A stretch of DNA of 33,457 nucleotides from Alphaproteobacteria bacterium HGW-Alphaproteobacteria-3 (GTDB taxonomy: Bacteria; Pseudomonadota; Alphaproteobacteria; Parvibaculales; Parvibaculaceae): the NCBI GenBank assembly GCA_002842875.1, contig PHEF01000044.1:1-33457 (forward strand), written 5' to 3'. Shown here in pieces: positions 27,316 to 33,457 of this stretch. A program made the translations under genes and the position numbers. Each line of letters opens with the position of its first letter. Position 1 is the first letter of the stretch. The notes under the pieces were generated by a model. It did not search any database. It saw only the letters and a program-made list of their open reading frames with translations, and was not told the DNA's origin.

Positions 27316-27321
27316 ATTGTA
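27316..27321 (-). promoter_or_regulatory. -10 box for the fic operon, apparently leaderless
   Basis: TACAAT on the minus strand (five of six consensus bases) ends 6 nt before the ATG at 27309, placing the predicted transcription start at or next to the start codon. A poor -35 candidate (TTTATG) lies 16 nt upstream; TTGAAC is further at 22 nt. The weak -35 may suit a repressible promoter. Confidence 0.5.
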
Positions 27322-27340
27322 GCACGAACCCTGTCCTCAT

Positions 27341-27353
27341 AAAGTTCAACTTT
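27341..27353. promoter_or_regulatory. Palindrome upstream of the fic operon promoter, possible operator
   Basis: AAAGTTCAACTTT is a perfect inverted repeat (6-bp arms around one base) about 20 bp upstream of the -10 box. The position suits a regulator binding site. It lies inside the repeat-bounded cassette. Binding is inferred from symmetry alone. Confidence 0.4.
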
Positions 27354-27371
27354 GCCTCTGGGATACCACCG

Positions 27372-27384
27372 ATCGTTCCGGGCG
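27372..27384 (+). repeat. attR-like direct repeat, displaced tRNA-Arg tail
   Basis: This is the second copy of ATCGTTCCGGGCG. It is followed by C and G, so appended to the tRNA body it would restore a fully paired acceptor stem (G1-C72) and discriminator G73. It is not part of any gene and lies 21 bp from the stop of the truncated SDR. Confidence 0.7.
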
Positions 27385-27405
27385 CGACATCTCCCTCCCT
27401 CCGTG

Positions 27406-27960
27406 TCAGAGAATATACGCGTCGCCCGCCGCGCGGACCGTGATGTCGCCGAGTGAGACGCCCCAGGGCCGGTCGATGGCGGTGATGACGGCGTTGGCGA
27501 TATAGCCGGGGTCGAGCACCGCATAGGCCGTGCTGTCCGGATCCACGCGTCCGTCCTGCACTTTCCCCTCCATGATCGCCGTCATCGCACCGATATAGGC
27601 CGGTGTGTTCTGGCCGAGAATGCCGACCACGGCTTCCGGGTTCAGCACGCCCGTGCCGAGCCCCGTGGCGGGCACGCCGGTCGGCTTGACGATCGTCACC
27701 TTGATCTTGCCCGCCGCTTCGACGCGCAACGATTCCGAGAGAAAATTCACCGCGGATTTCGTCGCGCCATAGACCGCCGCGCCCACCACCGGGAAGTTGC
27801 CGTAGATCGACGAGATGTTGATCACATGTCCCCGGCCCTGAGCCATCATCGGGTCGTAGGCGGCGACGATGCCGTTCATCACGCCCTTGATGTTGATGTC
27901 GATGCACTTGCTCCATGCCGGTGCCGCCGCTTCGTGATCGGCGAAGAAGGCGAGCGGCAT
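27406..27960 (-). pseudogene. Short-chain dehydrogenase/reductase lacking its N-terminal Rossmann half
   Basis: The 184-aa product begins MPLAFFADHEAAAP and lines up with a classical SDR only from just after the NNAG motif. It keeps the catalytic Ser (Ser50/51 in NISSIYG), Tyr64 and Lys68 (YGATK) and a normal C-terminus, but has no TGxxxGIG cofactor loop; about 85-90 residues are missing. The upstream bases do not encode them in any frame I could recognise. A perfect Shine-Dalgarno, GGGAGG at 27971-27966, sits 5 nt before the ATG, as if a deletion fused the original leader to an internal Met. It cannot bind NAD(P) in the normal way; a pseudogene is the most likely reading, though it may be translated. 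Confidence 0.75.
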
Positions 27961-28030
27961 GACGTCCTCCCTCGTTTGTTTCCTGTTTTCTTGGCACAAG
28001 TTCACAACGGAAGGAGCGCACGCGTACAGA

Positions 28031-28075
28031 AAAAAGAAGCGCCGCTCTCCACCGGTCGGGTGAAAAGCGGCGCTT
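28031..28075 (-). terminator. Rho-independent terminator of the sulfatase gene
   Basis: AAGCGCCGCT (28075-28066 read on the minus strand) pairs exactly with AGCGGCGCTT (28046-28037) around a 19-nt loop, followed by TTCTTTTTTC. It lies 26 bp after the sulfatase stop and separates it from the truncated SDR. Confidence 0.88.
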
Positions 28076-28101
28076 GACGTATGGGCACGTTGGGTAAGGA
28101 C

Positions 28102-29781
28102 TCAACCCGGCCAGTAGATATATTCGTCCTCTTCCGTCGCAGGTTCTTCCAGCGTCTTGTCGATGGTGACCGGCATTTCGCCGACCGCCGGGAAGAGCGG
28201 GGCGCGTTGCGTTGCGCCATGCGCCTCGATCAGCGCCTTGAGCTCCGCAACCTTTTCCGGATTTTCCTCCGCGACATTGCGTTGCTCCGTCGGGTCTTCG
28301 TCGAGATGGAAGAGCCAGGTCTTTTTTGGCCGCTCGGCGAACTGAAGCTTCCAGCCGCCTGCCCGAACGGCATGATAGTGCCCGTCCCGCCAGAAGATCG
28401 GACGCTCGGGCGCGGGGCCCGCCGCCGTTCCCGTCGCATAAGGCAGGATGTCGATGCCGTCGATCACGCGGTCCGTGGGGAGTGGTGCACCCGCCGCCGC
28501 AACGATGGTCGGGAAGAGATCGAGATGCGCGACCGGCATGTCCCGTTCCGTACCCGGCGCGATCTTGCCCGGCCAGCGCGCAAAGAGCGGCACGCGAATG
28601 CCGCCCTCGAAATAGGTGAGCTTCCAGCCGCGATAGGGCTTGTTCACGTCCGGAAGGCCGATATAGCCGGGCGCGCCATTGTCGCTCGAGAAGACGACGA
28701 GCGTATTTTCATCAAGCCCGTTGTCTTTGAGCGCCTGCAGCACGCGGCCGACGCTGCGGTCGAGCGCGCGGATCATCGCCGCATAGACGCGCAGGCGCTC
28801 GTCCTCGATTTCCGAAAGCGCGTCGTAATCCGCTTTCGATGCCTGCAGCGGTGTATGCACCGCCCAATGCGCGAGATAGAGGAAGAAGGGCCGGTTGCGG
28901 TTTGCTTCGATCGCCTTCACCGCTTCGTCCGTATAGAAATCCGTGAGATATCCCTTCGGCTCGAACCATTCGCCGGCATTGTAGGACGTCGCATATTGCA
29001 TCCGCGCCCAGAGGAACTGGTCGATGGGGTCGAAGGGCAACTTCGCGTTCACGACGTCGGGGCTGTCCTCCGGCAGGAACAGTCCGCTTTCCAGCATCAC
29101 GCTCTCGTCGAAGCCCTGCGCGTTGGGCAGGAACTCGGGCGAATTGCCGAGATGCCATTTGCCGATATGCATGGTGTGATAGCCCTGCGGCTTCAGCGCC
29201 TCGGCCAGCGTGATTTCGCTGCCCGGCAGGCCCTGTTCCCTGAAGGGCGGTGCGTTCGCCGCCGCTTCCTTGTCGAACAGCATTTCATGCCGCCGCGTGC
29301 CGTCATTGTAGAAGAGGTCCAGTATCCGCGTCATGCCGGGCGGCGTCGGCGTGAATTCGAAGCCCGTGCGCGTGCCGTAGCGCCCGGTCATGATCATTGC
29401 GCGCGAAGGGGCGCAGGCCGCCGTGCCCGAATAGGCGTGCGAGAAGTTCGCGCCCTCCTTCGCGAGCGCGTCGATGTTGGGCGTCTGCACCAGCCCGTCC
29501 GCGACGCCGCCGCCGAAATAGCTGATATCGTTGAAGCCGAGATCGTCGGCCAGGATAACGACGATGTTGGGCGGGCGCTGCCCGGCGGGAAGGCTCGCCG
29601 TTTCCGGGCCCTTCTGCCAGACGATCTCGCGGTTCGGCGCGACAGGCGTCGCATCCCGTGCGCGCTTCACCAACGCATAAAGGATGATGTCCTTTCGGAA
29701 GGCGTAGCCCGTCCCGGCGAGCGCCACCACCGCCACCGCGGCCGCCAGCGCGTAAATCTGCCACTTCTTCAATTTGCCCAT
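28102..29781 (-). CDS. Type I (formylglycine) sulfatase
   Basis: This is an arylsulfatase-family hydrolase of 559 aa that removes sulfate esters. The N-terminus has a signal/anchor (WQIYALAAAVAVVALAGTGYAF), so it acts outside the cytoplasm. The sulfatase signature CAPSR is at 123-127 with Cys123 to be converted to formylglycine, followed by GRYGTRTG. Calcium ligands are Asp79-Asp80 in ADDLGFND and the SSDNGAPG motif. Activity requires a formylglycine-generating enzyme encoded elsewhere. The start at 29781 follows GGGGGAG; the frame runs 16 codons further but without a ribosome-binding site. The substrate cannot be told from sequence. Confidence 0.9.
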   Translation of the reverse strand: MGKLKKWQIYALAAAVAVVALAGTGYAFRKDIILYALVKRARDATPVAPNREIVWQKGPETASLPAGQRPPNIVVILADDLGFNDISYFGGGVADGLVQTPNIDALAKEGANFSHAYSGTAACAPSRAMIMTGRYGTRTGFEFTPTPPGMTRILDLFYNDGTRRHEMLFDKEAAANAPPFREQGLPGSEITLAEALKPQGYHTMHIGKWHLGNSPEFLPNAQGFDESVMLESGLFLPEDSPDVVNAKLPFDPIDQFLWARMQYATSYNAGEWFEPKGYLTDFYTDEAVKAIEANRNRPFFLYLAHWAVHTPLQASKADYDALSEIEDERLRVYAAMIRALDRSVGRVLQALKDNGLDENTLVVFSSDNGAPGYIGLPDVNKPYRGWKLTYFEGGIRVPLFARWPGKIAPGTERDMPVAHLDLFPTIVAAAGAPLPTDRVIDGIDILPYATGTAAGPAPERPIFWRDGHYHAVRAGGWKLQFAERPKKTWLFHLDEDPTEQRNVAEENPEKVAELKALIEAHGATQRAPLFPAVGEMPVTIDKTLEEPATEEDEYIYWPG

Positions 29782-29865
29782 CGGCTCCCCCCGCCTCCCG
29801 GTTGAAACTATTGGCGCGAATAATGGCATAAATTAAGTGCACGAGAAACCCTGCTTGCCGCAGCG

Positions 29866-29932
29866 GGGACGGGGCGCCTGGCAGAAAGGCGCAACCGGCT
29901 GTTCGCATCTGAACGGCGGCAGCGCCCCTCCC
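29866..29932. other. Structured intergenic element between sulfatase and nitronate monooxygenase genes
   Basis: An outer stem pairs GGGA-C-GGGGCGC (29866-29877, one bulged C) with GCGCCCCTCCC (29922-29932). Inside is a second hairpin, GCTGTTC (29898-29904) with GAACGGC (29911-29917), closing a 6-nt loop. It lies about 97 bp before the monooxygenase start in a 247-bp divergent gap. It does not match a riboswitch I recognise. Confidence 0.4.
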
Positions 29933-30028
29933 AAGTTCCGAAATCGCACCGATAAGGCTATCTTGGCCCCAGCAACCGGCCGCCGCCCATGGCACCGCCG
30001 CATAACAAGCATTCGGGAGACGCCTTTC

Positions 30029-31006
30029 ATGAAGACGCGCATTACGGAACTCTTCGGCATTCAGCATCCGATCGTCCAGGGAGGCATGCATTTCGTCGGC
30101 CTCGCGGAAATGGCGGCTGCCGTTTCGAATGCCGGCGGTCTCGGCATCATCACGGCCCTCACCCAGCCGACGCCGAAGGATCTCGCCAACGAGATCGCCA
30201 AGTGCAACAAGATGACCGACAAGCCCTTCGGCGTGAACCTCACCTTCCTGCCGGGCTTCGCCAATCCGCCTTATCCCGAATACATCAAGGCCATCATCGA
30301 CGGCGGCGTCCGCATCGTGGAGACGGCCGGCCGCAGCCCGGAAGCCTATATGCCGAAGATGAAAGAGGCCGGCATCAAGGTCATTCACAAATGCACTTCC
30401 GTCCGCCACTCGCTGAAAGCCGAGCGCATCGGATGCGATGCGGTGAGCGTCGACGGTTTCGAGTGCGGCGGTCATCCGGGCGAGGACGACATCCCGAACA
30501 TGATCCTGCTGCCGCGCGCCGCCGAAGAACTGAAAATCCCCTTCGTCGCTTCGGGCGGCATGGGCACCGCCTCGCAGCTCGTGGCCGCGCTCGCGCTCGG
30601 TGCCGACGGCATCAACATGGGCACGCGCTTCATCGCCACGAAGGAAGCGCCGGTGCATGAGAACGTGAAGAAGGCGCTCATCGCCGCGTCGGAGCTCGAC
30701 ACCCGCCTCATCATGCGCCCGCTGCGCAACACCGAGCGCGTGCTGAGCAATCCGGCGGTCGAGAAGATCGTCGCGATCGAACGCGAGAAGGGCGCGAGCC
30801 TCGGCATCGAGGACATTCGCGAACTTGTCGGCGGCGTCTATCCGCGCGTCATGCAGGAAGGCGACATGGATGCGGGCGCCTGGAGCTGCGGCATGGTCGC
30901 CGGGTTGATCCACGACATCCCCACCTGCAAGGAACTGATCGACCGCATGATGGCGGAAGCCGAACAGATCATTCGCAAGCGTCTCGAAGGCCTGCTCGCC
31001 GCCTGA
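30029..31006 (+). CDS. Nitronate monooxygenase (2-nitropropane dioxygenase family)
   Basis: This is a cytoplasmic FMN-dependent TIM-barrel enzyme of 325 aa that oxidises alkyl nitronates; some relatives act as enoyl reductases. Family motifs are IQHPIVQGGM at the start, the loop AVSNAGGLGIITA near 31-43, GFECGGHPGE near 146-155, and the phosphate-binding ASGGMGTASQLVAALALGADGINMGTRF segments. GGGAGACG about 9 nt upstream supports the ATG at 30029; in-frame codons further upstream encode nothing typical. A terminator follows. In bacterial genomes such genes often lie near acyl-CoA ligase and SDR genes, as here, but the true substrate is uncertain. Confidence 0.9.
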   Translation: MKTRITELFGIQHPIVQGGMHFVGLAEMAAAVSNAGGLGIITALTQPTPKDLANEIAKCNKMTDKPFGVNLTFLPGFANPPYPEYIKAIIDGGVRIVETAGRSPEAYMPKMKEAGIKVIHKCTSVRHSLKAERIGCDAVSVDGFECGGHPGEDDIPNMILLPRAAEELKIPFVASGGMGTASQLVAALALGADGINMGTRFIATKEAPVHENVKKALIAASELDTRLIMRPLRNTERVLSNPAVEKIVAIEREKGASLGIEDIRELVGGVYPRVMQEGDMDAGAWSCGMVAGLIHDIPTCKELIDRMMAEAEQIIRKRLEGLLAA

Positions 31007-31025
31007 TCTCTCCGAACCGGACAAG

Positions 31026-31059
31026 AGCCGCTGCCTGCTGTCGCGGGCGGCGGCTTTTT
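31026..31059 (+). terminator. Rho-independent terminator of the nitronate monooxygenase gene
   Basis: AGCCGCTGCC (31026-31035) pairs with GGCGGCGGCT (31046-31055), with one T-G wobble, followed by TTTTT. The T-run abuts the stop codon of the convergent acyl-CoA ligase gene. Confidence 0.85.
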
Positions 31060-32744
31060 CATGCCGTCTTCGCGATGTCGAGCTTCAGCTCCTCGATCAT
31101 CGCGTCGCGGATCTGGAACTTCTGCACCTTGCCCGTCACCGTCATCGGGAACTCGCCGACGAAGCGCACATAGCGCGGCACCTTGTAATGCGCGATCTGC
31201 CCTTTGCAGAAGGTCTTGATCTCGTCTTCCGTCGCGCTCTCGCCGGGCTTCAGCTTCACCCAGGCGCAGATTTCCTCGCCGAATTTCGGGTCCGGCACGC
31301 CGACGACGGCGACATCCTCCACCTTCGGATGCCGGTAGAGATATTCCTCGATCTCGCGCGGATAGACGTTCTCGCCGCCCCGGATCACCATGTCCTTCAG
31401 GCGGCCGACGATATTGCCATAGCCTTCCACGTCGATGGTCGCGAGGTCGCCCGTATGCATCCAGCCCTCGGCGTCGATGGCCTCGGCGGTCTTCTCGTCA
31501 TCGTCCCAATAGCCGATCATCACCGAATAGCCGCGCGTGCACAGTTCGCCGGGCGTGCCCGCCGGCACCGTCTTGCCGTCGAGGTCGACCGCCTTGCATT
31601 CGAGATGCGGCTGCACCCGCCCGATGGTCGAAACGCGCCGCTCCAGCGGGTCGTCCTCGCCCGTCTGGAAACTCACCGGGCTCGTCTCCGTCATGCCATA
31701 GGCGATGGTGACGTCCGTCATGTGCATGTCGGAGATCACCCGCTTCATCACCTCGACAGGGCAGGGCGATCCCGCCATACAGCCCGTGCGCAGCGACGAG
31801 AAATCGAACCTCGCGAAATCGGGATGGCCGAGTTCCGCGATGAACATGGTCGGCACGCCATAAAGTCCCGTGCAGCGCTCCTTCTCCACCGCCTGCAACA
31901 CGGCGAGCGGATCGAAGGCATCGGCTGGATAGACCATGGTCGCGCCATGCGTCAGGCAGCCGAGATTGCCCATCACCATGCCGAAGCAGTGATAGAGCGG
32001 CACGGGAATGCACAGCCGGTCCCCTTCCTTTAGGCCGATCGAGCGCCCGACGAAGAAACCGTTGTTGAGAATGTTGAAGTGGGAAAGCGTCGCGCCCTTC
32101 GGCAGGCCCGTCGTCCCGCTCGTGAACTGGATGTTGATCGGATCGTAAGCGTCGAGTTCTTTTGCCGTGCCCGCGATGGCGCGCTTGTCTTCCGCCGTCG
32201 CGCGCGCCGCGATGCCGTCGAAACCGAGCCAGCCTTTGGCCGGTGTGCCGCCGATCTGGATGGCATGCTTCAGATGCGGCAGCCGCGCCGACGCGATGAC
32301 GCCGGTGGAGCGCGCGATCTCCGGCGCGAGTTCGTTCACCATCGCCACATATTCGGACGTCTTGAATCGCTCCGGCGTCACCAGCGCGGTGACGCCCACC
32401 TTGTTCAGCGTGTATTCGAGTTCGGAAAGCCGGTAGGCGGGATTGATGTTGACGAGAATGATGCCGGCCTTCGCGGTCGCGAATTGCGTCAGCGTCCATT
32501 CCGCGCAATTGGGCGCCCAGATGCCGAGCCGGTCGCCGCGCCGGAGCCCGAGCGAGAACAATCCAGCCGCAAGTGCCTCCGCTTTTGCGTTGAGTTCGGC
32601 CCAGCTCCAGCGGATGCCCTGATGAACGGAGACCAACGCCTCTCCATCGGGCCACCGTTCTGCCGCAGCGGAAAGCGCATCGCCGATCGTCTCCTGACGT
32701 AGCGGCGGCGTCGTTGCGCCGCGCACATGAGACAGATGCGTCAT
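31059..32744 (-). CDS. Fatty-acyl-CoA ligase (AMP-dependent synthetase family)
   Basis: This ANL-superfamily enzyme activates a carboxylic acid to its CoA thioester through an acyl-AMP. It is 561 aa. The phosphate loop [11 protein letters not shown] is at 207-217, the A5 motif YGMTETSP follows, and the hinge region has [23 protein letters not shown]. The C-terminal catalytic Lys is Lys539 in TVTGKVQK. The overall pattern fits medium/long-chain acyl-CoA ligases rather than acetyl-CoA synthetase; chain length cannot be told. GGGAGGAAG upstream supports the start at 32744 (MTHLSHVRG); an in-frame upstream extension overlaps the divergent SDR leader. It is convergent with the nitronate monooxygenase gene and divergent from an SDR gene. 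Confidence 0.92.
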   Translation of the reverse strand: MTHLSHVRGATTPPLRQETIGDALSAAAERWPDGEALVSVHQGIRWSWAELNAKAEALAAGLFSLGLRRGDRLGIWAPNCAEWTLTQFATAKAGIILVNINPAYRLSELEYTLNKVGVTALVTPERFKTSEYVAMVNELAPEIARSTGVIASARLPHLKHAIQIGGTPAKGWLGFDGIAARATAEDKRAIAGTAKELDAYDPINIQFTSGTTGLPKGATLSHFNILNNGFFVGRSIGLKEGDRLCIPVPLYHCFGMVMGNLGCLTHGATMVYPADAFDPLAVLQAVEKERCTGLYGVPTMFIAELGHPDFARFDFSSLRTGCMAGSPCPVEVMKRVISDMHMTDVTIAYGMTETSPVSFQTGEDDPLERRVSTIGRVQPHLECKAVDLDGKTVPAGTPGELCTRGYSVMIGYWDDDEKTAEAIDAEGWMHTGDLATIDVEGYGNIVGRLKDMVIRGGENVYPREIEEYLYRHPKVEDVAVVGVPDPKFGEEICAWVKLKPGESATEDEIKTFCKGQIAHYKVPRYVRFVGEFPMTVTGKVQKFQIRDAMIEELKLDIAKTA

Positions 32745-32851
32745 TTTTCTTCCTCCCTTTGCCCGAAGCGTGCCTCTCCGCATGCGGCCGGTCAATTGGA
32801 TAAGCCCCGTGCCTTGTGATAAATCCGATGGTTCGCAAGGGAGGAAACGCA

Positions 32852-33457
32852 ATGAAGGACATGGATTTCACCGGCAAGCGTGCGCTCGTCGTCGGCGGAT
32901 CGAGCGGCATCGGCAATGGCATCGCCCATGCCTTTCGCGAGCGCGGCGCCGAGGTGCATGTCTGGGGAACGCGCGCCTCCGCCAAGGATTACGAAGGCAC
33001 CGATGGCTCGGACATGACGAGCCTTCACTACGCGCAGATGGATATTTCCGACTTCGATGCCATCGAAGCCTGCACGCCGCCCTTCTCCTCGCTCGACATC
33101 CTCGTGCTCTCCCAGGGCACGGTCATCTACAAGCGCGGCGAATTCAGGATGGACGGCTTCCAGAAGGTCATGGACGTGAACCTGAACAGCCTCATGGCCT
33201 GCGCCATCAAGTTCCACGACATGCTGGCCGCCGCGAAAGGCACGCTCATCACCGTGAGCTCGACAGCGGGCTTCCATGCGACGCGCGGCAACCCCGCCTA
33301 CAACGCATCGAAGACAGGCGCCGTCGGTCTCACGCGCACATTGGGAGAGGCCTGGGCAGGCGACGGCATCCGCGTGAACGGCATCGCGCCGGGTCTCGTC
33401 GACACCAAGCTCACGAAAGTGACGACGGACGATCCCAAGCGCCGCGAAATGGCGATC
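32852..33457 (+). CDS. Short-chain dehydrogenase/reductase (3' end outside the window)
   Basis: This is a partial SDR of at least 202 residues, open to the window edge. The cofactor loop GGSSGIG is at 15-21, the catalytic Ser lies in TVSSTAG (136-137), and Tyr150 and Lys154 are in AYNASK; PGLVDT follows near 180. The NNAG position reads LSQGT. The protein is probably about 230-250 aa when complete, with one or a few dozen residues missing. AAGGGAGG 9 nt before the ATG at 32852 fixes the start. It is divergent from the acyl-CoA ligase gene with 107 bp between, so the two may share a control region. The substrate is unknown. Confidence 0.9.
   Translation, partial: MKDMDFTGKRALVVGGSSGIGNGIAHAFRERGAEVHVWGTRASAKDYEGTDGSDMTSLHYAQMDISDFDAIEACTPPFSSLDILVLSQGTVIYKRGEFRMDGFQKVMDVNLNSLMACAIKFHDMLAAAKGTLITVSSTAGFHATRGNPAYNASKTGAVGLTRTLGEAWAGDGIRVNGIAPGLVDTKLTKVTTDDPKRREMAI

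Larger units (their letters stand above)
26500..27384. mobile_element. Putative 872-bp integrase-less cassette inserted in the tRNA-Arg 3' end
   Basis: A unit bounded by 13-bp direct repeats (ATCGTTCCGGGCG) holds a Fic gene and its small partner, both on the minus strand, and nothing else. The left repeat is the 3' part of tRNA-Arg; the right repeat is followed by CG, which would complete the tRNA with a G1-C72 pair and G73. The interior looks more A/T-rich than its neighbours. No integrase or excisionase is present, so it would be a deletion remnant of a larger island or a non-autonomous element moved in trans. The boundaries come from the repeats; mobility is inferred. Confidence 0.6.

Noticed and set aside
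1..33457. CRISPR arrays, IS elements, prophage genes
   Set aside because: No regularly spaced repeats, transposase motifs or phage structural genes were found.

Overview
The window is a GC-rich, densely packed chromosomal segment. The gene content and order (ileS-lspA-DUF3035 lipoprotein-two M16 peptidases; rpmH-rnpA-yidC-engB-argB; DUF2336; DUF1036) point to an alphaproteobacterium, probably of the Rhizobiales. A Parvibaculum-like organism is my best guess, from general impression only. Most of the window is ordinary core genome: about 27 protein genes, one tRNA, and no rRNA, IS element or CRISPR array.

Layout. 1-7053 (+): isoleucyl-tRNA synthetase, signal peptidase II, a DUF3035 lipoprotein, and an M16 pair made of one subunit with the zinc motif and one without. 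7159-10336 (+): glucose-6-phosphate isomerase and endonuclease-type MutL. 10319-13470: a HAD pyrimidine 5'-nucleotidase (-), a DUF2336 protein (+) and a secreted DUF1036/peptidoglycan-binding/DUF1036 protein (-). 13548-17621 (-): rpmH-rnpA-yidC-engB-argB behind a textbook sigma-70 promoter. 17784-23396 (+): DUF547 protein, TVP38/DedA membrane protein, mercuric-reductase-like flavoprotein, orphan histidine kinase and glucokinase. 23393-26286: gamma-glutamyltransferase (-) divergent from a P1-family (DmpA/NylC-like) peptidase (+). 26441-27384: tRNA-Arg(ACG) and a small inserted cassette. 27406-33457: a truncated SDR, a sulfatase, a nitronate monooxygenase, a fatty-acyl-CoA ligase and the start of another SDR, an accessory catabolic-looking region.

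The most notable point is at the tRNA-Arg gene. A 13-bp stretch of its 3' end (26500-26512) is repeated directly at 27372-27384. Between the copies lies an 872-bp unit carrying a Fic-domain protein and a small upstream partner gene, but no integrase. The distal copy continues as the expected tRNA end (C72, which pairs with G1, then G73). The copy now attached to the tRNA body continues as U72, C73. This is what is expected if a minimal, integrase-less integrative cassette entered the tRNA 3' end and displaced the original tail. The Fic protein also lacks the last arginine of its signature motif.

Other points: a tandem DUF1036 duplication around a peptidoglycan-binding domain, a five-gene DUF547/TVP38/flavoprotein/kinase/glk run of unknown purpose, an SDR gene that lost its Rossmann half but kept a perfect ribosome-binding site, and convergent gene pairs whose stop codons share a CTAG palindrome.
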